A DNA stretch of 64,000 nt. It comes from Rahnella inusitata (lineage in GTDB: Bacteria; Pseudomonadota; Gammaproteobacteria; Enterobacterales; Enterobacteriaceae). Below the pieces are notes generated by a model. It did not search any database. It was given only the letters and a program-made list of their open reading frames with translations, and was not told the origin of the DNA. Within the stretch, counting starts at the first letter, position 1. Each line of letters begins with the position of its first letter. Below are positions 52,921 to 62,094 of this stretch, in pieces. The stretch spans positions 1 through 64,000 of the forward strand of contig NZ_JYDE01000006.1 in NCBI RefSeq assembly GCF_003263515.1, given 5' to 3'. The position numbers and the translations under genes were made by a program.

Positions 52921-53992
52921 TGGCGGAGTCCTGTTTTTTCGAGGCGCGCAGGCGTTTAAGTAATTCCAGCTCCGCCTGAAAATCGACGTAGTGCGGCAAC
53001 TTGAGGTGCGAAACAAAACCGGCCGCTTCGACGTTATCGGCGTGTGACAGCACGAATTCTTCGTCCTGCGCGGGGCTTGTGATCAGTTCGTTGTGCTCGC
53101 GGGTTTGCAAAGCGCGGTCGATCAGGGACATCGACATCGCCTTGCGTTCGGCGCGGCCAAACACCAGGCCGTAGCCGCGCGTAAAGTGCGGCGGCTTGTC
53201 GTCCGGTGCGACAAAACCGTTCACCATCTCGCATTCGGTCAGCAGGATTTCGCCGATATCAATCGCGAAGCCCAGCTCTTCCGGCATGATTTCCACCGTC
53301 AGCCAGCCGGTACGGATCTCCCCGGCGAACGGATGCGTGCGGCCATAGCCGCGCTGCGTGGAATAACTCAGCGCCAGCAGAAAACCTTCGTCTCCCCGCA
53401 CCAGCTGTTGCAGACGCGCCGCGCGGGAGGCCGGAAACACCGGCGGTGTGCGGGTAATGTCTTCCGGCTCGGATCCGTCGTCCTGTTCGGCTATGGCCAG
53501 CTGTTGCTGCGTCAGCAAATCAAACACGTGGCCGCAGTTTTCCGGCTGCGCGTCGTCGGCAATCGGCGTAAACGGTGCTTCGCCCTCGGCCAGCAGCGCA
53601 AAATCCAGCAGCCGGTGGGTGTAATCGTAGGTCGGGCCGAGCAACTGGCCGCCCGGCAAATCTTTGTAAACGGCTGAAATACGGCGCTCGAGGCGCATCG
53701 CAGCGGTGTCGAGCGGCTCGCTGGTCGCCAGACGCGGCAGGGTGGTGCGATAAGCGCGCAGCAGAAAAATGGCTTCGACCAGATCGCCGCCGGACTGCTT
53801 AATCGCCAGCGCCGCCAGTTCGCGGTCGTAAATTCCGCCTTCGCTCATCACGCGATCGACCGCCAGACCCAGCTGTTGTTCGATCTGGTCACAGCCCAGT
53901 TCATTCACTTGCGGATTGCCACGGCGCTCACACGCCAGCAGCTGATGGGCGGCGGCTATCGCCTTTTCTCCCCCTTTCACAGCGACGTACAT
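52910..53992 (-). CDS. phnI: C-P lyase core subunit PhnI
   Basis: A 360-residue protein (E. coli 354) that, with PhnG, PhnH and PhnL, couples phosphonate to the ribose of ATP in place of adenine; it has nucleosidase activity alone. Conserved YVAVKGGEKAIAAAH at the N-terminus, YSTQRGYGRTHPFAGE and HVDFQAELELLKRL (reading YVDF) at the end. The ATG at 53992 shares its first base with the phnH stop (TGATG). Confidence 0.95.
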   Translation of the reverse strand: MYVAVKGGEKAIAAAHQLLACERRGNPQVNELGCDQIEQQLGLAVDRVMSEGGIYDRELAALAIKQSGGDLVEAIFLLRAYRTTLPRLATSEPLDTAAMRLERRISAVYKDLPGGQLLGPTYDYTHRLLDFALLAEGEAPFTPIADDAQPENCGHVFDLLTQQQLAIAEQDDGSEPEDITRTPPVFPASRAARLQQLVRGDEGFLLALSYSTQRGYGRTHPFAGEIRTGWLTVEIMPEELGFAIDIGEILLTECEMVNGFVAPDDKPPHFTRGYGLVFGRAERKAMSMSLIDRALQTREHNELITSPAQDEEFVLSHADNVEAAGFVSHLKLPHYVDFQAELELLKRLRASKKQDSANEQ

Positions 53993-54573
53993 CAGCACAC
54001 CTCCACGCGCGTGGTGCGCGGTATGGCAATCATTTCTTCGCCGCAGGTGAACATAAAATCCAGTCCCAGCGGGAAGCGGTGAGGGCGGCGGGTCAGATAA
54101 TCACGCACGGCGTCCGGCAGCTGCGGCGAAATCGTCCGGCTGCTTTCGATACCCGGACCGGATAGACGCAAAGAGGTGCCGCCGGTGAGGCCAGCGAGCT
54201 GAACGATGACGCTGGTCGCCAGCTCCGGCGACATCTCATCTCCGCAGGGGAAGGCCAGCAAGGTGGCGCTGTCGAGCGCCGGATCGGCGAGAGCAAAACT
54301 GACGGCGGCAGGATTGTCGGTCAGCACCGCGCCGGTGTGAAAACGCAGATTCTTACGCAGAATCTCATCGTTAAGCGAGGCGCTCAGCCACAGCGGCGTA
54401 TCCTGATCGATAAGTGTCAGCAATACACAGGCGCTGGCGGAACCGAGTGCGCCAAATCCCTGCATGGCGGGTAACTGAATGCAGACGCCCGGTTCGCTCA
54501 ACGCTTTGAGAATACGGCGGAAACTGTATTGCGCATCGGCAACCGGATTTTGAAAACTGGCAACAAGTGACAT
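53992..54573 (-). CDS. phnH: C-P lyase core subunit PhnH
   Basis: A 193-residue PLP-transferase-fold-like subunit (E. coli 194) of the PhnGHIJ core complex. Conserved segments are FQNPVADAQYSFRRILKALSEPG and LGLDFMFTCGEEMIAIPRTTR. It sits between phnG and phnI with near-overlapping ends. Confidence 0.94.
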   Translation of the reverse strand: MSLVASFQNPVADAQYSFRRILKALSEPGVCIQLPAMQGFGALGSASACVLLTLIDQDTPLWLSASLNDEILRKNLRFHTGAVLTDNPAAVSFALADPALDSATLLAFPCGDEMSPELATSVIVQLAGLTGGTSLRLSGPGIESSRTISPQLPDAVRDYLTRRPHRFPLGLDFMFTCGEEMIAIPRTTRVEVC

Positions 54574-54576
54574 GAA

Positions 54577-55020
54577 TTATTCTCCGCGAACCAGGGTAAA
54601 GAAATCGACACGACTGGCAGCCACTTCACGGGCGCGCAGCTCGCGGCGCTCCTGTTGTATGGCCGCCAGCGGGGCGATGATCCGTTTGTGCAGCAGCTCG
54701 TCCATGCCTTGTATTTGCAGCAGGGCGTCGATCACGGCGCACAGTTCGGCGTGGGGTTTATTGCGACCGGCGACGTAGCTGTAACCATACACGACGCCTT
54801 CCATCAGGATCACCGCGCGGGTGACGGTCATATCGCCCATCACGAAGCGTTTTCCTGTGCCGCCCATGCGGCCCTGAAGCTGTGTCAGGCCGGTTTCAGC
54901 AGCGCGTATGCGTTCAAATTGTGGGGATAAATTCAACGGCTGCCAGTGCGCGAGCAGTTCGTCGGGGCGGCTGTGAGCCAGCACCGACATCCAGCGCTGG
55001 CGGGTTTGCAGGTGATCCAT
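54577..55020 (-). CDS. phnG: C-P lyase core subunit PhnG
   Basis: A 147-residue subunit (E. coli 150) that forms the dimeric centre of the C-P lyase core. Conserved TRQRWMSVLAHSRPDEL near the start and GGTGKRFVMGDMTVTRAV. It begins immediately after the phnF stop, so phnF and phnG are translated in tandem. Confidence 0.94.
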   Translation of the reverse strand: MDHLQTRQRWMSVLAHSRPDELLAHWQPLNLSPQFERIRAAETGLTQLQGRMGGTGKRFVMGDMTVTRAVILMEGVVYGYSYVAGRNKPHAELCAVIDALLQIQGMDELLHKRIIAPLAAIQQERRELRAREVAASRVDFFTLVRGE

Positions 55021-55746
55021 TCAGTGCTCCATGGTCAGTTCGATCATGTCGGCGCGAGTCAGGCTGACGGAGTATTCCGCCACCGTGTCGCTGCCTTCAC
55101 GAATGTTCAGGGTGCGCACACACAGCAGCGGAGCCTGCGGCACGATTTCGAGTAATTTGCTCTCTTTGGCCAGTGCGCGACGTGCGTTGATGCGGGTCGT
55201 GCGGCGGCTGAGTTTTTGCTTAATCTCTTCGCGGATAAAATCGTGCAGCGAGCCGCTGTGGAAGTTTTGTAATGCAGGCCACCAGTCGAGATCCGGCAGA
55301 TAGTGGTCAATCACACAGACCGGCACGCCGTTGACGCGGCGCAGCGTGCGCAGATGGATAACCGTCTCGCCTTCCTGCCGCGACAGCGCTGTCGCCACGT
55401 GATCGGTACAAGGGCGCAGTACCGCCAGCAAACGTTCGCTGGTCGGGTGGCTCCCCTGATCGAGCAGGTTCTGGCTGAACCGTGCCTGGGAATGCAGCGG
55501 ATAATCGTAAGGGCGCATCAGCACCAGCGTGCCAATTCCCTGGCGGCGTTGCAGCCAGCCGCGATCGACAAGCTCATCCACCGCGCGACGCAACGTATGG
55601 CGGTTCACCTGAAAACGTTCGGCAAGCTGCTGCTCCGGCGGCAAATAGTCCCCGCAGCGGTAACCGTTGCGCAGTTCCTGTTCCAGCTCGGCAGCGATTT
55701 GCTGATAAACCGTAGTGTGACTGGTCGGATGTCTAGATAAGTTCAT
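55021..55746 (-). CDS. phnF: GntR-family transcriptional regulator PhnF
   Basis: A 241-residue GntR/HutC-subfamily regulator, E. coli length. The winged helix (YRCGDYLPPEQQLAERFQVNRHTLRRAVDELV) covers about residues 20-75, followed by the UTRA ligand domain (about 95-235) ending EYSVSLTRADMIELTMEH. It is expected to repress or modulate the phn operon that it heads. The ATG at 55746 (MNLSRHPTS) is conserved; a frame from 55821 would be longer and unsupported. Confidence 0.95.
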   Translation of the reverse strand: MNLSRHPTSHTTVYQQIAAELEQELRNGYRCGDYLPPEQQLAERFQVNRHTLRRAVDELVDRGWLQRRQGIGTLVLMRPYDYPLHSQARFSQNLLDQGSHPTSERLLAVLRPCTDHVATALSRQEGETVIHLRTLRRVNGVPVCVIDHYLPDLDWWPALQNFHSGSLHDFIREEIKQKLSRRTTRINARRALAKESKLLEIVPQAPLLCVRTLNIREGSDTVAEYSVSLTRADMIELTMEH

Positions 55747-55848
55747 CACAATGAATACCTCGCATAGGATAAACGGGCAGTGGCAGTGAATTTTGAAGAA
55801 GGGGAGCGGGTCATGATGCAAACCTCAGTAGGGCGTTGGCATCATGTT

Positions 55849-55866
55849 GGCGCAGCTTAATGACAG
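55849..55866 (-). promoter_or_regulatory. Probable Pho box (PhoB operator) of the phn operon
   Basis: On the minus strand CTGTCATTAAGCTGCGCC contains one perfect PhoB half-site (CTGTCAT), the 4-base AT-rich spacer and a partial second half-site. Eleven bases upstream there is a further partial half-site (CCTTCAC, up to 55877). It lies about 100 bases before the phnF start. phn operons of enterobacteria are Pho-regulated. Confidence 0.72.
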
Positions 55867-55970
55867 TTGGGTGAAGGTCAGATTGCAGAGAAGTGAAGAT
55901 GAGGAATATTGCTGAATGGAATTTTGAAGCATCGAGGGGAAGCGTTTCCCCTCTGCATAGCTCGAGCTTT

Positions 55971-56456
55971 TTATCTCAGGTAATGAATTACCTGATTTCC
56001 GCTGCCGCGCCAGATGAGCGACGGGTCTTTCAACTCCTGCACGAATTTGCCGTCGACCAGAACATTGATGAGCGCGGTCACCTCCTGTTGTTCAACAGTC
56101 AGTTCGTCAAGGATATAACCGGTCCACATCCACACGTCTTTGCCCGGACATTCTGCCTGCACCCGTAACAGCAGCTGGCGGATTGCCGACAGGTTTTTCG
56201 GATGCAGCGGATCGCCACCCGACAACGTTAACCCCTGACGCGGGATCACTGTGTTTTGCAGATCGGCGATGATGCGGTCTTCGTCTTCTGGTGTAAACGG
56301 CTTGCCCGAATCCAGCCGCCAGGTGCTTTTGTTGTAGCACCCGCGGCATTCATGCACGCAGCCGGAAACAAACAGCACACAGCGTGTTCCCGGCCCGTTA
56401 ACGACATCGATCGGGTAATATTGATGGAAATTCAACGTCTCAGCCCAGTTGACCAT
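55971..56456 (-). CDS. nrdG: Anaerobic ribonucleotide-reductase activase (NrdG)
   Basis: A 161-residue radical-SAM activase that uses a 4Fe-4S cluster and SAM to install the glycyl radical on NrdD. The cluster motif CxxxCxxC is at Cys33, Cys37 and Cys40 (SGCVHECRGCYNKS). SAM-binding LTLSGGDPL follows. Slightly longer than E. coli (154). The ATG at 56456 overlaps the nrdD 3' end by 17 bases, and translation is probably coupled. Confidence 0.95.
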   Translation of the reverse strand: MVNWAETLNFHQYYPIDVVNGPGTRCVLFVSGCVHECRGCYNKSTWRLDSGKPFTPEDEDRIIADLQNTVIPRQGLTLSGGDPLHPKNLSAIRQLLLRVQAECPGKDVWMWTGYILDELTVEQQEVTALINVLVDGKFVQELKDPSLIWRGSGNQVIHYLR

Positions 56457-58623
56457 TGCCTAAATGTTTCACGCGGCGCTTCACTTCTTCCTGCTTACCG
56501 GCGTTGAACGGACGTGCATCCGGGCTGCCGAGATAACCGCAGACACGGCGGGTGACTGACACGCGTGAAGGCTCGTGGTTGCCACATTTCGGGCAGGTGA
56601 AGCCTTTGCTGGTGCACTCGAATTCGCCGGTGTAGCCACAGTCGTAGCATTCATCGATTGGCGTGTTGGTGCCGTAATACGGCACGCGGGTATAGCTGTA
56701 ATCCCACACGTCTTCCAGCGCTTTCAGGTTGTGTTGCAGGTTCGGATACTCGCCGTAGCAGATGAAACCGCCGTTACTCAGTGGCGGATACGGCGCTTCG
56801 AAGTCGAGTTTTTCGTACGGATTCACTTTCTTCTCGACGTCCAGATGGAAGCTGTTGGTGTAGTAACCTTTGTCGGTCACGCCCGCCACCAGCCCAAATT
56901 CGGCTTTATCGAGACGGCAGAAGCGGTCGCACAGGTTTTCGCTCGGTGTGCTGTAGAGGCTAAATCCGTAGCCGGTTTCGTCTTTCCAGCTTTCGGTCGC
57001 GTCTTTCAGGCGGCCTACAATGGCTTCGGCTTTTTCGCGCAGCTGGCTGGCGTCGAAGACATGGGTCTGATTGCCAAACAGTGCATTAATGGTTTCATGC
57101 ACGCCAATGTAGCCCAGCGAAATCGACGCCCGGCCATTTTTGAAGATGCCGGAAATATCGTCGTCGGCTTTCAGACGTACGCCGCACGCCCCTTCCATAT
57201 ACAGAATCGGCGCGACGCGGGCTTTAATCCCTTCCAGCCGTGCGATGCGGGTCATCAGCGCTTTTTTCGCCAGCAGTAAACGCTCGTCGAGCAGTTTCCA
57301 GAACGCGGCTTCATCCTGTTTGGCTTCCAGCGCAATGCGCGGCAGGTTCAGGCTGATCACGCCGATGTTGTTACGGCCTTCGTGGATCATCTCACCGTTT
57401 TCTTCGTACACGCCGAGGAAGCTGCGGCAGCCCATCGGCGTTTTGAACGAGCCGGTGACTTTAACTACCTGATCGTAATTCAAAATATCCGGGTACATGC
57501 GCTTGCTGGCGCATTCCAGTGCCAGCTGCTTGATGTCGTAGTTGGCGTCACCGGCTTTGTGATTTAGCCCGTCACGAATGGCGAATACCAGTTTCGGGAA
57601 CACGGCGGTTTTACGATTTTTACCCAGCCCTGCAATGCGGTTGCGCAGAATAGATTGCTGAATTAAACGTGATTCCCACGTGGTGCCGAGACCGAAACCG
57701 AAGGTGACGAAAGGCGTCTGGCCGTTAGCGGTGTGCAGCGTGTTGACTTCATATTCCAGCGACTGGAAGGCGTCATAACACTCTTTCTCGGTGCGGCTGT
57801 GGGCGAAAGCCTCGACGTCGGCGACCTGCCATTCCTGCGCAATCGCGCGGTGTTTTTCGTAGCTGGACGTGACAAATGGCGCGAGCACTTCATCGATGCG
57901 GTTTATGGTGGTGCCGCCGTAAATATGGCTGGCGACCTGCGCGATAATTTGTGCGGTTACGGCGGTGGCGGTGGAAATTGACTTCGGTGTGTCAATTTCG
58001 GCATTCCCCATTTTGAAACCGTGATTCAGCATGCCTTTAAGGTCGATCAGCATACAGTTGAACATCGGGAAAAATGGCGAATAGTCGAGGTCATGATAGT
58101 GGATTTCACCGCGCTCATGCGCCAGTACCACTTCACGCGGCAAAATATGCTGTTTGGCATAATGCTTGGCGACGATACCGGCCAGCAGATCACGCTGCGT
58201 CGGGATCACTTTACTGTCTTTGTTGGCATTCTCGTTGAGCAGCGCCATGTTGCTTTGCTCAACCAGACCGCGAATTTCCTGGTTCAGGCGTCCGCGCATT
58301 TCACGTTTGACGTCGCGGTCGTGGCGATATTCGATATAGGCGCGTGCCAATTTTTTATACGGCCCGGCCATCAGCTGGTTTTCTACCGCATCCTGAATTT
58401 CGTGAATATCGACGCGCGTCTGGTCTTGCAGATTTTCAGCGACAATGCGCGCAACCTGCCCGCAATACTCCGCGCTGTCGATGCCAGCGGCAATGGCGGC
58501 GCGTTGCACCGCTTGTTTGATCAGAACTTCATCGAAAGGGACCTGGCAACCATCCCGCTTGATGACGATGGGCTGCATTTTAGGGGAACGAGCGGGAACG
58601 GATCCGAGTCTGTCTGCCTTCAC
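56440..58623 (-). CDS. nrdD: Anaerobic ribonucleoside-triphosphate reductase (NrdD)
   Basis: A 727-residue class III ribonucleotide reductase converting NTPs to dNTPs without oxygen. An N-terminal ATP-cone domain (about residues 16-105) precedes the ten-stranded barrel. Zinc cysteines are in CYDCGYTGEFECTSKGFTCPKC, and the radical residue is Gly696 in RRVCGYLGSP. The start is decided by a GTG at 58623 with an ideal AAGGAG site 7 bases upstream. Homology with E. coli NrdD (712 residues) begins only at the ATG at 58578, so the first 15 residues (MKADRLGSVPARSPK) are an extension. Overlaps nrdG. Confidence 0.96.
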   Translation of the reverse strand: MKADRLGSVPARSPKMQPIVIKRDGCQVPFDEVLIKQAVQRAAIAAGIDSAEYCGQVARIVAENLQDQTRVDIHEIQDAVENQLMAGPYKKLARAYIEYRHDRDVKREMRGRLNQEIRGLVEQSNMALLNENANKDSKVIPTQRDLLAGIVAKHYAKQHILPREVVLAHERGEIHYHDLDYSPFFPMFNCMLIDLKGMLNHGFKMGNAEIDTPKSISTATAVTAQIIAQVASHIYGGTTINRIDEVLAPFVTSSYEKHRAIAQEWQVADVEAFAHSRTEKECYDAFQSLEYEVNTLHTANGQTPFVTFGFGLGTTWESRLIQQSILRNRIAGLGKNRKTAVFPKLVFAIRDGLNHKAGDANYDIKQLALECASKRMYPDILNYDQVVKVTGSFKTPMGCRSFLGVYEENGEMIHEGRNNIGVISLNLPRIALEAKQDEAAFWKLLDERLLLAKKALMTRIARLEGIKARVAPILYMEGACGVRLKADDDISGIFKNGRASISLGYIGVHETINALFGNQTHVFDASQLREKAEAIVGRLKDATESWKDETGYGFSLYSTPSENLCDRFCRLDKAEFGLVAGVTDKGYYTNSFHLDVEKKVNPYEKLDFEAPYPPLSNGGFICYGEYPNLQHNLKALEDVWDYSYTRVPYYGTNTPIDECYDCGYTGEFECTSKGFTCPKCGNHEPSRVSVTRRVCGYLGSPDARPFNAGKQEEVKRRVKHLGNGQLG

Positions 58624-58695
58624 AATGACACTCCTTTTGAGCGCATTCCGCGCCCCACAAGGCCTGCGGGCCTGTTGTGCGGGTTTTGCGTGAAA

Positions 58696-58743
58696 TCGCT
58701 ATATATTGGGTTGGGTGTGTACTATACACACTACATATAGGAA
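58696..58743. promoter_or_regulatory. Pair of NrdR boxes upstream of nrdD
   Basis: Box 1 core CTATATATTG at 58699-58708 matches the NrdR consensus CWATATATWG perfectly; box 2 core CTACATATAG at 58731-58740 differs at one base. The cores are 32 bp apart, three helical turns, as typical of NrdR operators. They lie 73-120 bases before the nrdD start, so NrdR-dATP/ATP control of nrdDG is very likely. Confidence 0.85.
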
Positions 58744-58769
58744 TGGCGCGAGCGTTAATTCTCGTTTTA

Positions 58770-58783
58770 TTGACCGGGGACAA
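58770..58783. promoter_or_regulatory. Possible FNR site upstream of nrdD
   Basis: TTGACCGGGGACAA resembles the FNR consensus TTGAT-N4-ATCAA at 7 of 10 positions (TTGAC, GACAA). E. coli nrdDG is FNR-activated; the match here is imperfect. Confidence 0.35.
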
Positions 58784-58865
58784 AGAATTTTTTCGTCGGA
58801 AGAAACCATGACCAAATGTAAATTCTGGCCCGAATTTTGCCTATTGTTTTTAAAGGAGAGGCATT

Positions 58866-58893
58866 AAAAACAACCGGGCAGGGCGCCCGGTTG
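58866..58893 (-). terminator. Leftward terminator of the tre operon
   Basis: On the minus strand, stem CAACCGGGC/GCCCGGTTG followed by five T, 18 bases past the treC stop. It separates treC from nrdD regulation. Confidence 0.88.
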
Positions 58894-58910
58894 AGAGGAA
58901 GATTTTCAGA

Positions 58911-60554
58911 CTATTCAGCCAGTAACCAGGCACATTCGTAAGGACGAAGGCGACCGGAAAGCGGCGCATCGGCATAATTACTCAGCAGCGTTTTAGCGTT
59001 AAATTCCGGCAGGCTGAGCGCCTGTTCCTGCGCGCTCAGGTTGGCTACAACGCGCAGTGTATGGCCGTTCGCGGAGCGGGAATAGCACCACAACTGCGGA
59101 TGTTCCGGCAGCAAATCCTGATAATCGCCGTCGGTCAACACCGGCACGGTCTTGCGCAGCGTGATCAGTTGCTGATAGAGATAAAACACCGAATCCTTAT
59201 CCGCCAGCGCCTGTTCCGTATTGATCTCTTGTGCATTGTGGCTGACCGAAATCCACGGCGTGCCGGAGGTAAAACCGGCCTGCGGTTCGGCGTTCCACTG
59301 CATCGGGGTGCGGCTGTTATCGCGGGATTTGCGCGCTAAAATGCGCAGCAGCTCCTCGTTACTGCGCCCGTCACTTTTCAGTTCGGCAAACATGTTCAGG
59401 CTTTCGACATCGCGATACTGCTCGAGATGTTTAAACCCCGGATTGGTCATGCCGATTTCTTCGCCCTGATAAATGTACGGCGTGCCCTGCAACCCGTGCA
59501 GCACCATGGCCAGCATCTTGGCGGAGGTGGTGCGCAGCGCGCCTTCATCACCGAAGCGCGACACAATGCGCGGCTGATCGTGATTACACCAGAAAAGCGC
59601 ATTCCACGCGTGGCCGTGCATTCCCTGCTGCCATTCTCGGAAAATCTGTTTGAGCTGAACGTAGTCCGGTGGCGCGTCAGTCCACTTTTCACCGTTCGGA
59701 TAATCCACTTTCAGATGATGGAAATTAAACGTCATCGACAGTTCGCTGCCGTCGTTGGCGGCGTAGCGGCGGCAGTGTTCCAGCCTGGTGGAAGACATTT
59801 CACCGACGGTCATCAGCCCCAGGGGTTTGAACACGTCGCGGCTAAATTCCTGCAAAAATTCGTGAATGCGCGGGCCGTCGGTGTAAAAACGGCGGCCATC
59901 ACCGGTCTCGTCAGCGGGGAAATCTTGTTGCTTGGAGACCAGATTGATCACATCCAGTCGCAGCCCGTCGACGCCTTTATCTGCCCAGAACTGACAGACC
60001 TGTTTGAGCGCCTCGCGCACCGGCGGGTATTCCCAGTTGAGATCCGCCTGCTCAGTGGCGAACAGATGCAGGTAATATTGCCCGCTCTCTTCGTGCCACT
60101 GCCATGCACCGCCGCCGAATTTTGAGCGCCAGTTATTCGGCGGACCACCTTCAGTCGCGCCGTCGCGCCAGATATAAAACGGACGGAACGCACTGCCCGG
60201 ATCCTGTGACTGGCGGAACCATTCGTGATGTGTGGACGTGTGATTGAACACCATGTCCATCACGATGCGCATCCCCCGCTGGTGGGCTTCGGCGGTCAGG
60301 CGCTCGAAGTCTTCCAGCGTGCCGTAAGCCGGGTCGATCGCGCAGTAATCGGCGACGTCGTAGCCGTTATCAATCTGCGGCGACAGGTACATCGGCGTCA
60401 GCCACAGCGCGTCAACGCCCAGCGTTTTCAGGTAATCCAGCCGCTGCGTGATGCCGTTGATATCGCCGGTGCCGCTGCCGGTGGTGTCCTGAAAACTCTT
60501 CGGGTAAATCTGGTAAATCACGCCGTTTTTCCACCACGGCAATTCGCTGCTCAT
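58911..60554 (-). CDS. treC: Trehalose-6-phosphate hydrolase
   Basis: A 547-residue GH13 alpha-glucosidase (E. coli 551) that splits trehalose 6-phosphate to glucose and glucose 6-phosphate. GH13 motifs: DMVFNHTS, catalytic nucleophile Asp in DGLRLDVINLV, acid/base Glu in VGEMSS and CNHDQPR. The ATG at 60554 follows an AAGGA site; an in-frame start at 60581 is less likely. It is second in treB-treC, 47 bases after treB. Confidence 0.95.
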   Translation of the reverse strand: MSSELPWWKNGVIYQIYPKSFQDTTGSGTGDINGITQRLDYLKTLGVDALWLTPMYLSPQIDNGYDVADYCAIDPAYGTLEDFERLTAEAHQRGMRIVMDMVFNHTSTHHEWFRQSQDPGSAFRPFYIWRDGATEGGPPNNWRSKFGGGAWQWHEESGQYYLHLFATEQADLNWEYPPVREALKQVCQFWADKGVDGLRLDVINLVSKQQDFPADETGDGRRFYTDGPRIHEFLQEFSRDVFKPLGLMTVGEMSSTRLEHCRRYAANDGSELSMTFNFHHLKVDYPNGEKWTDAPPDYVQLKQIFREWQQGMHGHAWNALFWCNHDQPRIVSRFGDEGALRTTSAKMLAMVLHGLQGTPYIYQGEEIGMTNPGFKHLEQYRDVESLNMFAELKSDGRSNEELLRILARKSRDNSRTPMQWNAEPQAGFTSGTPWISVSHNAQEINTEQALADKDSVFYLYQQLITLRKTVPVLTDGDYQDLLPEHPQLWCYSRSANGHTLRVVANLSAQEQALSLPEFNAKTLLSNYADAPLSGRLRPYECAWLLAE

Positions 60555-60601
60555 CGCATTTTCCTTATTCAATTCTTTCATTCATGCACGTTCTTAAAAT
60601 C

Positions 60602-62020
60602 TCAAACAATAGCCAGTTCATCGCGGCGTACTTTGCGTTTGTAGACAAACACGGTCAGCACCATCGGGACGACAATCGCCACCAGCATCGCCACCGCGTA
60701 GATGCTCCAGAACTGCGGTTTGATGGATAAAATGCCCGGCAGGCCACCGACGCCGATGCCGTTGGCGATCACGCCGCTCAGGCCACAAATCAGGCCTGCT
60801 ATGGCCGAGCCTGTCATCGCGCACAGCATCGGGAAGCGGTATTTCAGGTTGATCCCGTACATCGCCGGTTCGGTCACGCCGAGAAACGCGGAGATCGCCG
60901 CAGGTACGGAAATTTCACGTTCATTGTGTTTTCTGCTGACGATAATCACACCCACCACGGCAGCGGCCTGCGCAATGTTGGAAAGGGCGATCAGCGGCCA
61001 GACCGGCGTACCGCCGGTGCTTTGTACCATCTGCATGTCGATGGCCAGCGTGGTCTGATGCACACCGGTGATAACCAGCGGCGCGTAGAGGAAACCAAAC
61101 AGTGCGGCCCCGATGGGGGCGAGGCTGCCGGTCATGACGAATTTCACTGCGAACGCGACACCGTCGCCGATCATGCGGCCAAAAGGCCCGATCAGCGTAT
61201 GCGCGAGGAAGACGGCAATCAGCAACGATGTCACCGGTACAATCACCAGATACAGGTAATTCGGCACGATACGTTTGATGGCGTTTTCGATCATTGCCAG
61301 CGCCATACCCGCCAGCACGGAAGGGATCACCTGTGCCTGATAACCGACTTTTTCGATGGTGAACCAGCCGAAATTCCACACTTCAGGAATTTGCTGGCCG
61401 AGGTTGTAGGAGTTCATCAGTTGCGGGGAAACCAGCGTGATGCCGAGGACGATACCGAGGATTTCAGTGCCGCCCATTTTTTTGACGGTGGACCAGCACA
61501 CGGCCACCGGCAGGAACATGAAGATCGCTTCACCGAGCAGCCAGAGGAAGTCGTAAATGGACTGCCACATCGGATGCATCTGCGCCAGCGTCTGGCCGCC
61601 GCTCATCGGGATATCGCCGATGACGTTGCGGAAGCCCAGGATCAAACCGCCGCTGATAAGCGCCGGTAACAGCGGGAAGAAGATTTCAGCGAAGTGCGAA
61701 ATCCCGCGCTCGAACCAGCTCATGTTCTGGCGCGCGGCGATTTTGGCCTGCTCTTTACCGGCTTCGCTTTTGCCGGTGCTGGCGATCAGCACTTTATAGT
61801 AATCGTCCACTTCCGGGCCGATGACCACCTGAAACTGACCGGCATTGGTGAAGCAACCTTTGACCATCGGCAACGTTTCCAGCCCTTTCGGGTCGGCTTT
61901 CGACGGGTCATTGAGGACAAAACGTAGACGCGTAATGCAGTGAGTCACCATCGCGATATTGTCGCTGCCGCCGACGAGGGCGATCAGGCGATCAACATCC
62001 TGTTGCTTTACTTTGCTCAT
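60602..62020 (-). CDS. treB: Trehalose-specific PTS enzyme IIBC
   Basis: A 472-residue membrane permease (E. coli 473) of the Glc/sucrose PTS family that imports and phosphorylates trehalose. The N-terminal EIIB domain holds phospho-Cys28 (THCITRLRF), and EIIC with about ten helices follows. There is no EIIA domain, so it depends on EIIA-Glc (Crr). The first gene of treBC, downstream of the TreR operator. Confidence 0.95.
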   Translation of the reverse strand: MSKVKQQDVDRLIALVGGSDNIAMVTHCITRLRFVLNDPSKADPKGLETLPMVKGCFTNAGQFQVVIGPEVDDYYKVLIASTGKSEAGKEQAKIAARQNMSWFERGISHFAEIFFPLLPALISGGLILGFRNVIGDIPMSGGQTLAQMHPMWQSIYDFLWLLGEAIFMFLPVAVCWSTVKKMGGTEILGIVLGITLVSPQLMNSYNLGQQIPEVWNFGWFTIEKVGYQAQVIPSVLAGMALAMIENAIKRIVPNYLYLVIVPVTSLLIAVFLAHTLIGPFGRMIGDGVAFAVKFVMTGSLAPIGAALFGFLYAPLVITGVHQTTLAIDMQMVQSTGGTPVWPLIALSNIAQAAAVVGVIIVSRKHNEREISVPAAISAFLGVTEPAMYGINLKYRFPMLCAMTGSAIAGLICGLSGVIANGIGVGGLPGILSIKPQFWSIYAVAMLVAIVVPMVLTVFVYKRKVRRDELAIV

Positions 62021-62094
62021 GAAAAAACCTTCTTGTTTTTAAATGCCGGTGTAGGGAACGGCTAAAGCATAGCGAAGGCGATGGGAATTTGTCT

